Shown here one piece after another: positions 24,337 to 33,744 of a stretch of DNA of 64,000 nt. A model generated the notes under the pieces. That model searched no databases. It saw only the letters and a list, made by a program, of their open reading frames with translations, and was not told where the DNA came from. A program made the translations under genes and the position numbers. The DNA is from Tigriopus japonicus (lineage: Eukaryota; Arthropoda; Copepoda; Harpacticoida; Harpacticidae), in NCBI GenBank assembly GCA_010645155.1, contig CM021314.1, positions 2,234,316-2,298,315 of the forward strand. Direction: 5' to 3'. Every line of letters begins with the position of its first letter. Position 1 is the first letter of the stretch.

Positions 24337-24359
24337 GAAAATGAAAAAATGAGCAAAAG

Positions 24360-24690
24360 GCTACACTGGTGTACGTAAAACAGGGAGTTTTGTCCCCTTT
24401 GCGGAGAGCGATTCGCCGATCAATCGTGACAAAGACGCACGATCCCAAAAGGAAAACATTTTACCTAAGTAAATGGCGGATGGGGCTGCTACTTTTAACT
24501 GTAGAACAGAATCGTGAAAACAAGCATGAGGTATTGATTTCAACATTTAAGATTAATTCCTACATCAATTGTTGAGCAAGCAGTTGAATTCAAAGGCCAA
24601 AATAATCAATAGTGAGATTGCCAATAATTTGAATTACAAATTTGATTCATTCAAAGCATTCAGAAGAGTTTAGAGGAGAATACGAAAGTG
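24360..24690 (+). repeat. Three-copy unit, copy 1, with zinc-finger exon relic
   Basis: Matches 63,608-64,000 (direct) and 42,115-42,700 (inverted). Within it, FCPLCGERFADQS followed one frame over by TKTHDPKRKTFYLSKW parallels the finger-1 exon of the 5.8-kb gene (FCPYCGKGYADRSSQRRHIK). One missing base and loss of the His region make it a pseudogene. This copy has a deletion beside GAGCAAGCAGT relative to the 63.8-kb copy. Confidence 0.8.
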
Positions 24691-25191
24691 ACAGCGCTGC
24701 CAACTCGAAACATTAACAAATCAGTGGAGAGAGGACGCAAAGGACCACGGGCGGACCTTCGCAGATCTATGGTGCTGTCCCAAAAATATGGCTGAACGGC
24801 CAACTCGAAATCCATTTTTTAACTATCGATGAAACTCGAAATCGAACTTGTTCGAGTGTTGCCAAATTGGTCCCTGTTTAGGTCTTCAATAAAACCTGCG
24901 CCTTTTTGCATCAATAAACTTCCGAGTCAAAACTGGCAGCACTCCTGGTTCGAAACAAGTCTCGAGTCTCCAACTTTGCTGGTTGATAGTTGATCGCTTG
25001 GGCAAGTCGCCGCTCACCAGTCGTTACTCGCGCCTACACAAGAAGAAGAGCGCGCTGACCGGCGAGCTTGAGCTTGTAATTGGAACTGTTCTTGAAATCA
25101 AAATCATTCTTCTACAAAGTTGGACGAAGACAACACGTCTCAATTTTGCTAGTGATACTATTTCATTAACCAGAAACGATTGCATTTCAAA

Positions 25192-27783
25192 ATGGCGAGC
25201 TTTTCCTTTAACTTGAAAGCCACCCTATTTGAACCCCAAAGTCAAGGATCCAACGGTAAATTATTTGCTTCTTAAATGGCTCGACATGTTAACCCCAAAA
25301 TTCAAGATATGGCAAGTAATGAACATTTTCAATTTTTTCACTTTCAGATTCCCTAGTTAAGTCCAAAGTTGCGGACATTCTTCAACACATGTCCTATCGC
25401 CTCTTTGATCCTGTGTCTCTGGAATACAAAGGATGGACTGACTATCAAGAGCACCCAAGTACTGAAGAGTGTGCGGAAAATGACATCAGGTTTGTGGCTT
25501 AAGCTACTTTTTTATCATCAAAATATAACAAAAGTTTTCTCTTGGTTCGACTTTTAGCCTCCATATCGAGAACGTCCCAAAATGTCGTAAAGAGAGCAAA
25601 ATCGATAAAATTCCTTTCGTATTTAGAAAATTGTCCATCACGGTTGGAAAGTGGGGGATGGACGTCACGGACTATCATCAGTTCAACCGTACCGGGTTTT
25701 GCGGCTTACAAGGCTGCTTGCCCAATGCTTATTGCAATGCCATGATCCAGGCATTGTATTTTCAAGAAGACATCCGTCAGTGCGTGCTCTGCCATTCGTG
25801 CAATGTGGACAAGTGTTTGGTGTGTGAACTGTCCTTCTTGTTCCACATGATGGATCAGAGCACAGGTTTGCCTTGCCAACCGGCCAACTTCTTGCGCGCT
25901 CTGCGAACGAATTCAGAGGCCATTGCTCTGGGATTGGTGTTTAGTGACAGTGAATCCCAAGGGCGAGCGAACATGAGTGCCGTGGTTCAAGCGTAGAATT
26001 GCTTCATGCTTGGACAATTTGAAGTGATGGACGCTACGCTTGCCCAAAAGAGCAGAATTCAAGGAGTGCAAGTGGCCAAATGCTCCATTTGTCAGGGTTG
26101 CATTAGTGTTGAAAGTGACAATGATAGTTTGTGCACCCTGACCTACCCTAAACCAAAGGTCCAAGTAAGCTTTGAGGACATTTTGTGCACCTCGCTCAAT
26201 GCTGCACAATCAAAGCCTTCTTGGTGTGGCCGTTGTCGGCGTTTTCAAATGGCCAATCAGAAACGCCAGATCCAGTTTTTGCCCTCCTCGCTCACGGTGA
26301 ATACTGGATTGGGTCAAGATGACGACGGCCTCGACTTTTGGCGTGAGCAGAGCGCGCAATTGGCTACTGAATCTGAAGAGGGAGCAGCGAACGGCCAATC
26401 GTGGATCCCCGAGCGAATCACGCTTCAGCGATTGGCCAACGGCAAGCTAAAGGGAGGAGCCACCGAGTTGTCTTCTGCAGAGAGGGAGGAGTTGCTCGAG
26501 ATGGCTCAATATGAGTTGTAAGTATATCGACTAATGTCGATCCATCAAATTGCTAGATGGAATGAAAATAGGAAATTAGACACGCTAGTTATGCGTCGTT
26601 TTAGTTTTCCTGCATATCACAAATAATTTGAGTTATGAAATTACTTGTTTCAGGCATTCCATATGTTACATTGTTATGGATCCAGGAACCGGGCTTCCTT
26701 TGAATGTGTTGGCCGTCGTCAATGTGGGCAGCTTTTATCATGCCAGGGTTGGTTCACCAGTAGGTACTCATTAGTTTCATAAACTCACATTTTCATAGGT
26801 TGTAAATTTTGCTCTCCTCTTCTTTCTATCTAAAGGTCAGTCAATGGTACTTGTTCAATGACTTCAGCATTGATCCCATCAGCATCTCCGAGGCTACAGG
26901 GCACAATCTGGATTGGAGAGTACCAACTTCCATGATTTATCGACGAGTGGGTGCCAAAATCACCGAAGCTCCAAGAAAACCCCTTTTGGACTTCGACATT
27001 TTTAATCCCAGTCGTGGCCAAGGCATGCCCAAGACTTTTTGGCCATTGGAGGCTGATCAAGTTCCTCAACGTGGTGATCTGGTGGGACTTGATGCCGAAA
27101 TGGTCACATTGAAACCGGAAGTTTTGGTCATGGACGAATCTGGCCGGGAACAGATTGTCAAAGCTGCCCAAAGGGCCGTGGCACGTGTCACCTGCATTCG
27201 AGGCTCGGGAAAAATGATTGGAGGTAAACATTGAATTGTTGCATAGTTGTTGTCATCATCTTGACGAATATCTAATATCTTCCTGTTCAATTTTGTAGTA
27301 CCGTTTGTGGACGATTTCATCTCTTGCGAGGAAGAGATCTTCGACTATGTCACTCGGTACTCTGGAATTTACCCTGGTGACCTGGATCCATCGACGAGCT
27401 CCAAATATCTGACGACACTCAAGACCACCTACAAGAAGATCCGGTATTTGGTGGACGCAGGATGCATCTTCGTGGGACATGGGCTCAAGAACGACTTTGA
27501 GGCCCTCAACATTGTTGTGCCCATGGACCAAGTGGTGGATACAGTCCATTTGTTCCACTTGCCCAAGCGGAGGATGCTGTCCTTGCAATTCTTGGCCTGG
27601 TATTTCCTGGGCAAAGTCATCCAAGGTGGGAATCACGATTCCACAGAAGACGCCGTGACCGCCTTGGAGCTCTACGGAAAATACCGCGAGTGTAAGGCCA
27701 TGAATGTTGTCCCCAATGTCCTTCAACAACTGTACGAGGACGCCAAGCTTTGGCAGTGGAAGGTGCCCGATCACAGTGGTTAG
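25192..27783 (+). pseudogene. PAN2-like: PAN2-like deadenylase, copy 1 (WD40-less, one TAG)
   Basis: Six exons: 25,192-25,255; 25,348-25,489; 25,558-26,517; 26,654-26,759; 26,836-27,223; 27,299-27,783; all GT-AG, phases consistent, 2,145 nt (714 codons). PAN2 is the catalytic poly(A) ribonuclease of the PAN2-PAN3 complex. Visible are the UCH-like domain (CLPNAYCNAMIQALYF, CxxC pairs CHSC and KCSICQGC) and the DEDD exonuclease: LVGLDAEMV, FVGHGLKNDF, HDSTEDAVTALELY, all acidic residues present. The N-terminal WD40 region of full-length PAN2 (about 1,200 aa in animals) is absent; translation would start at MASFSFNLKATLF. Codon 215, a conserved Trp (TGG in copy 2), is TAG at 25,994-25,996. AATAAA follows at 27,816. 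Either a recent pseudogene, a recoded gene, or an assembly issue. Confidence 0.85.
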
Positions 27784-27815
27784 TTAGGTCTTGAGCAATG
27801 TCATTAAATGAACTC

Positions 27816-27821
27816 AATAAA
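27816..27821 (+). terminator. Polyadenylation signal, PAN2 copy 1
   Basis: AATAAA 33 bp after the stop codon; conserved in copy 2 at 38,787-38,782. Confidence 0.7.
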
Positions 27822-27888
27822 GTGGATATATTTTTGTAAATCAATCAATTTGATTCATTTGTTCATTTTTGATCAATTTTGATCTGTG

Positions 27889-27962
27889 CTAAGCAGTGGA
27901 GCAGTATATTGTGGGCCACGTTTGACTAGGTGGACCACAATATACTGCTCCACTGCTTAGCT
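27889..27962. repeat. Near-perfect hairpin at the 5' edge of LINE C
   Basis: GCTAAGCAGTGGAGCAGTAT... is inverted as ...ATACTGCTCCACTGCTTAG around a short spacer. One side is the LINE C codons for DHNILLHCL, the other its inverse, so the hairpin was made by an inverted duplication at the LINE's truncated 5' end. It is present in both arms (38,645-38,715). Confidence 0.8.
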
Positions 27963-28636
27963 GCCTTAGGAATAGGGACATTGTTCATACTTGGTTTAAA
28001 AACTTTTTGAACAACCGCACCCAAACTGTGATAGTAGAAAGAAACTTTGGACACACTCGAAATGCTTATCTGAAAATAATCTTATATACTATCTATATAC
28101 GTATATAATCTTATAGCCTTATATACTGAAAATTCAAGATTAAAGATCTGGGTGTTGCTATAGAGAACACTGGCAAATTTGAAGAACATGACAAAATCAT
28201 ACTTTCCAAAGCGTTTCAAACATGTGGGTGGATTTATCGCACTTTTTGTTCCAGAGATCCATTCACTATGAAAACGAGCTATTAATCTTTTGTCCAGCCT
28301 CATCTGGAATACGCCTCGCCCATTTGGGCCCCAATAACTGCGGCAGGGCTAAATAAAATCGAAAAGGTCCAGAGAAGCTTTACTCGTTGTATTTCTGGAA
28401 TGAAGACTCTGAATGATTGGGAAAGGCTCGAAACTCTTGAAATCCACAGTGTTCAACGAAGGGACGAGGTATACCTAATCTTATACGTCTTCAAAAGTCT
28501 TGATGACCTATGTCCGAACCCAGGAATTGAGCACTCCTATATCGAGAGACCCAAAGTGTCTTCCTACCTCCTCCGACAACAAGCTGTCAAAGAATTCAAA
28601 AGCCTCCTTTGTTTTGAACAGAGGACCCAATTTGTA
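27930..28636 (+). pseudogene. LINE C reverse transcriptase relic, left arm
   Basis: Reads DHNILLHCL at the start, then after an internal deletion DLGVAIENTGKFEEHDK, TCGWIYRTF, VQPHLEYASPIWAPI and DDLCPNPGIEHS, a divergent relative of LINE B. It is interrupted by stops, and the MULE at 28,637 splits it; it resumes at 30,084-30,200 (LPEYLRRFYVF, FLQTIPDQ). Confidence 0.8.
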
Positions 28637-28837
28637 TCTGGGCAATAAAGCAAGAGAGGAATCTGATAGGTTGCGTAGTCGAATTCTCATAAAGTTCCGC
28701 CCCTTTACTATCAAAGCGAGAAATCCACGGTTTTTAACTTGATTTCTTACAAATCCGTTTAAACTGTAAACGTTCTGCTTTTATGTTTTCTGACCTACAA
28801 AAGCACATTCAAGTTGCAAAATGAATACATCAAATAT

Positions 28838-29108
28838 TAGTGATTTCACTTTGATTATTGTTTCACTTCCACTGTTTATTGCTAAATTATTAAGGTCAAA
28901 AGATCATTGAAAATGCAACTTGACATTCTTTTCTTCTAAGTCACACTGCAAGCATCTGAAATCTTCTAAGAGCAACTGCCGGCAACTGCATCTTCCAATG
29001 TTCCTTGAGCTTGGGAAGTGTATTGGTGTATTGCCCAAGTAATGCTTGTCAACAACTTGTGCTTGGGGTGTCTGTGATGACTCATTACTTGCCCAAGTCA
29101 CATCACTA
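28838..29108. mobile_element. hAT MITE, 271 bp, nested in the MULE
   Basis: TAGTGATT...CATCACTA flanked by TCAAATAT at 28,830-28,837 and 29,109-29,116. It matches the right part of the 705-bp element at 20.8 kb. Confidence 0.85.
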
Positions 29109-29208
29109 TCAAATATCATTTTTTGACATTTTAGAAACTTCTGCAAGCATTCCCATGTGTTAGCTGCGTTGGGGGTCACGGATTCTGCCAATGAGAAAAG
29201 TGGTTAAG

Positions 29209-29633
29209 CTTCAGATCAAGAAGTTGGAGATGTCATCGAAAGTTCAGCGGGCTTAAATGCCATGACAGCAGGGGACATGGTCATCCAAAACGACGAAGAC
29301 CAATCAGAGGTACAGTTGTAGTGTTTTTACAGCATAACATATTTTCTAAAGATCATTGTTTTTTAGGAAATTGATGTATCCCGTCTTGGACAAACAATGG
29401 AAGATCTACACACCAAGCTGAGAGAAAAAGTTCAGGATATTCAAGACGTCATTAGCTCGGCAGACGTTGAACCAAAGTACAAGATGAGTTTGATTGAATC
29501 CGTGAAATCTGCGATTGACAGTATTCCAAGTGTCAAGAATCCGTCAAGTTTTCCTCGTTTGGAAAGAAAAAGAACGCATCCAGTTCTGAATCCTTCGTTT
29601 TTCCCTTGCAAACGTAACAAGCCAACCAACTAA
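29209..29633 (+). pseudogene. C-terminal tail of MULE transposase, two exons
   Basis: Exon one ends ...IQNDEDQSE at a GTACAG donor (29,311); exon two begins EIDVSRLGQTMEDLHTKLRE after TTTTTAG and ends at 29,633. Charged, likely coiled-coil (EDLHTKLREKVQDIQDVI) with a basic end. A TAA separates it from the SWIM piece upstream, so no intact protein. Confidence 0.55.
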
Positions 29634-30199
29634 CTAACTCACCTTTGCTTATGTCTAGTAGTCTTATTTTTGCTTTAGTTTTGAACTTCCCACATTTAAT
29701 TTCTTTTTATTTCAAGGCAAACGATATTTTCTCGACGTGTTTGTTTATTTTCATTGTTCCTTTTTATGGGATCTATATTATGTTAAGATGGTTGAGAAAA
29801 CCAATAAAAAGTTCATTTGATGTATTCATTTTGCAACTTGAATGTGCTTTTGTAGGTCAGAAAACATAAAAGCAGAACGTTTACAGTTTGTTGGGATATT
29901 GAAGTTAGCTGCTTTGGTGATTTTTGAGATTGGATTCAATGTGGAAGAGATTTGGGACCAAACGGATTTGTAAGAAATCAAGTTAAAAACCGTAGATTTC
30001 TCGCTGTGATAGTGAAGTGGCGGAACTTTATGAGAATTCGACTACGCAACCTATCAGATTCCTCTCTTGCTTTATTGTCCAGACAATTTGTACTTCCAGA
30101 ATATCTCCGACGATTCTACGTATTTGATGAACCTCTATACAGTTTGAAACGTGACTTGGATCGTTTCCTACAAACGATCCCAGACCAACTATTCTAGGG

Positions 30200-30980
30200 A
30201 AGCTAAGTTATTCATCACTGGACCAAATATTTTACAAAAATGACCTTTATGACTTCTTACTGGGAATCCGTTCCTTTGTATCGGTTAAAAATCCGCGAAA
30301 GAGCTAAAAAAAATTCGTGGGTCATTTGATTCGATTGCCGTTTTCACTTCACTCACTATCCTAGTTTACCTTTTAGTTTAGGGCCACCAGGAATGGAAAG
30401 AAAAAAGATTAATTTCATGCAATTACTATATCAGCTATGATTTCTGGCGAATGATTGTTTTCGAATGGGTTGACTTAATAACAATTGAAGATTAATTTGA
30501 AATTGTTGATGTCGGTGATTTAATTTTAAGATTTCATTTAATTCAAGAACATTTAATTCCTTGACGTTATTATAAATAACAAATCCCAAATAAAACTATA
30601 CTGGCAAGGAATCAGTTCTCCAAATTAAAGGAACCAAATGAAATTCTGGGAAAATGTCCAAATGGAAATGGCAACATTTTTAACCCTTTAATTACGGTGA
30701 CATGAAGTAGTTTGTCTTTAGATCTCATTTTTTTCATCATCAAAATTACTGCTGCAACTGAACGCATGATAAGTTTCATTAGCGTAAGATTTGGGCTCTA
30801 ACGTGATTAAATGGGACTTTTATGGTTGAAATTACATTTTGGTGTATGGAGAGGCAAACTGATGGGTCTTGCAGTATAATTTTTGACTAAGGTTCCAATG
30901 TCGGCCTTCATCAGGCTTTGTTTGGGGGAAAGATTTGGTACCATATAATAGCATTGTAGGTCACATCTTGGAAAAGCAGG
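30200..30980. other. Arm sequence without a gene
   Basis: 30,200-30,420 matches the other arm (37,880-37,680, inverted). 30,420-30,970 is absent from the other arm, an insertion here or deletion there; no TIRs seen. Confidence 0.55.
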
Positions 30981-31216
30981 GGCCTGTTTATTTTGGTACA
31001 ATGAAACAATGATATGCTAGAAAGCCGAAAATAGGTCCTTACTGAAGCCCTTATATATATTTACGTTTTCATTGAGAAAGAGTGCATCCTTTCATGGAGT
31101 AAGACGTCTAAAAAAGTGCTCTTCAGCCACTTGCGATTCCGAAGCTTGTGCTGTGTCAAAAAAAGTTTCTTTGCATGACTCTTGTGTTCGTATGCTATTA
31201 CCTAACAGAGCGATGA

Positions 31217-33744
31217 CTGATGATTTTGATTTGCATTCATTGAAAAGCCATGCTGAGGAGGCAAAAGATGAGGGCTCCTTCGGAGTGAAGCTGAATAACA
31301 TCTTGAGGGACCATTATTAAGACCTGCAAGTTCCGAGGACATAAGGGCTCTCTGGTATGGATTTAATGGAAAGAACTTCCAACAAATAAAAAAGGAAGAA
31401 GTCGTCAAAGCACTCTGCCTTGCGTGCAAGCTCATCAGCAAAGGTTTTTGGACCTCAGTTGATGAAAAACAAAAGCAGATTCAAAGCCAGCAAACGTGTG
31501 GAAGTCTCCAGTCTGATGATGACTACTCAGCAGGGATTGAACTCGATGAGAATGTCCAATCCAAGATTGATGAGGAAATAACTTCTATTAGCCAAGAAGA
31601 AGGGAAAAACTTGCTGACTAACTCTTCCGCCGACGAGACTAGTAATAAGTCTTCAGAGGTAGGAACAAAAACAACCCCAGATTGCAGATTCTACAAACAG
31701 GGCCGCTGCATGAAGGGAAAACAATGCTGTTTCTCACACCGTCCACTTTGGAGCCCATTTGTGGCGCACGGACATCTTGAGGGGGGATGTGGAAAAGGGA
31801 AGGCGTGTGATCAAATGCATGTTATCCACTGTCTTGGCTCTAGAAAAGGGTATCCGTGTCAAACACCATCTTGTCGTTATCGATTCCATGTGAGACCAAG
31901 GGATGGCACTCGAGACCGTCGTGCCGTTGGCCAACGTAATGATTCAGGTGGCAGAGCTCACCGCCAAATGTTTGGGGAACGGCGTGCTCAAAGTGGTTTT
32001 GGCTCAAGCAAAAAACGGGCGCATTCCATGAGAACACGGGATCTGGCAATAACAAAAATAATAACAGCAGAAAAAATAAAAACAGAAGAAGCAACAACAA
32101 CAATCAAAGAAAAGCGAACTTGACAAACGCAATGCCTCACTCCCCCTCTTTTTTAGACCAAGGCCAAATAATGGAAAAGAGGATGGCATCTATAGAACAA
32201 GCACTTTAAAGAATCGAGCATCTGTCTGGCAAAACCCAGACGCCAACTCAAATTGCCTGGTCAGTTCCAAGAGGAGGCTTACTCCCGTGAATGAGCCCAA
32301 TCTCCCAAAACAAAATAATTCCAAACAAAACACACATATCAGAATGATCTCCCTAAATATTGGCAGAGGACTCTTCAGCAAAGAAGAAGAAATAAAAACA
32401 CTCACCAGTACATACAAGCCCCAAGTACTTCTCCTACAAGAGACTGATCTAGATGACTACGACAACAAGAGACCATTCCACCTTCCAAGATTCACCACCT
32501 TTGTGGGGGGGTGATACCAAGAAAAGAATCATGTCCTTTGTCAACATGCAAATGTTCAGAAGTTGCGACACCACAAAAAGCTCAAGAGGACAACAAATGT
32601 GGCTTAGACTCGAATTACCCAACGGCAAGGTCATCAAATTATGCAATTTATCCAGAGACTGTATAGCGAGACAGTCAACATCAGGACCTACAAAACCTAC
32701 TGGATGATATGGAAAAACCACGTCCTAGCAGCTGGAGATTGGAATTTAGATCTCGAGAAAACTGCAAACAACCCTGTCAAAGAGATGACGCAATCCACAA
32801 GAGCCAGACTAAGACAAATGGGGTTCATGTTATACTCTCCTGGACCTACTTGGAAAAGACTGGTTCGGGGACAGGAGAGGACATCAAGCTTGGACTGGGC
32901 TGCTTTCAAAGGACACTATCACCCAAAAGTAAGCAAATTTGCAACATGTAGTGACCGTGATGCCCTGGTAATAGACCTACCCATTCAAACACCATCGATC
33001 ATAATGAAGTCTGGAAGATATTAGAGGAGCTGTTTGGAACCAAGGAGGCAATGAAAATCCAAACAGAAACACAGGGAGTCTTCACAAAAGAAGGGGACAT
33101 ACTAAGAATCAATTCTTCATGGAAAAAATACAGAAGCTAAGAAGCAAGCTTCCATCCAAATCCAAATCTTTTGATCCTTTCAAACATGCTAAGGACCTGG
33201 CAAGAGAGAAGAACCTCCAAGAAGACTCCTTTGCATTCATGGAAGTGCCATCCAAGTCCATCTTCAAACTGATGGGCAAAATGGCCAAATCCAGTGCACA
33301 AGACATGGATGGACTGACTCCTAACATCATCAAAATGTATGGCCATTCTATTGTAACCTCTCTCAATATGGTAATAAACCAAGCCATACGAGAGAGCACA
33401 TTCCCAGAGTGCTTGAAGAAGCCTAGAGTGGTACCAATCCATAAAAAGGCTCAAAGACAAAAGCGGAAAATTATTGGCCAATCCATCTTGTGCGTGGACT
33501 CTCTAAGGTCTTGGAAGCCACACGCTGACGAACTTCATGGAGTCACAAGTCATCCCAAATGAGCAACATGGATTTAGAAGAGACCACTCCACCAGCTCAG
33601 CCATCAACATGATTGTTGACATGTTATCGGAAGCCCTACACAAGAAGGAGAGGGCTGCCATCCTCCTATTTGACCTTATTGATCTGGTAGACAACCACAT
33701 CCTGCTGCAGAAACTCAAGATTTTTGGCCTTCAAGCCTCATCAC
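31217..33744 (+). pseudogene. LINE A: CCCH ORF1, endonuclease, start of RT
   Basis: ORF1 part (about 31,330-32,123): acidic region, then CCCH knuckles, first CRFYKQGRCMKGKQCCFSH, then another with CRYRFH. ORF2: APE endonuclease pieces MISLNIGRGL, VLLLQETDL, GDWNLDL and SDRDALVIDL (32,340-32,985), then RT fingers (DMDGLTPNIIK, RVVPIHKK, NEQHGFRRDHSTSS, ILLFDL, ILLQKLKIFGLQASSL). At least three frameshifts (near 32,030, 32,510 and 33,455). The sequence is cut at 33,744 by the hAT element and resumes at 36,447 (NLIKSFMTIRSTVG). Confidence 0.8.

Larger units (their letters stand above)
28637..30083. mobile_element. MULE with transposase tail (SWIM), inserted in LINE C
   Basis: TIRs of 190-260 bp start TCTGGGCAATAAAGCAAG (28,637) and inverted TCTGGACAATAAAGCAAG (30,083). 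CAATTTGTA is duplicated at 28,628-28,636 and 30,084-30,092; the other arm (near 38,010) shows the empty site. Inside, HFRNFCKHSHVLAALGV (29,118-29,175) is the C-x-H half of a SWIM zinc finger as in MULE transposases, and an exon junction (...NDEDQSE / EIDVSRLGQT, intron 29,311-29,366) leads into a C-terminal tail ending at 29,633. The catalytic core is missing. Confidence 0.85.
24385..31216 (+). repeat. Left arm of large inverted repeat carrying PAN2 copy 1
   Basis: Collinear in inverted orientation with 42,700-37,433. It includes the three-copy unit, the PAN2-like gene, a hairpin, LINE C and a segment at 30,980-31,216. Arm-specific insertions explain the length difference: a MULE with a nested hAT MITE here, a SINE and a LINE B piece at the other arm. 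Homology stops after CAGAGCGATGA near 31,216. Confidence 0.9.

Noticed and set aside
26830..27774. Antisense frames over PAN2 exons (also at 39,372-39,773)
   Set aside because: They persist in both arms simply because the sense exons are conserved; no splice or motif support.
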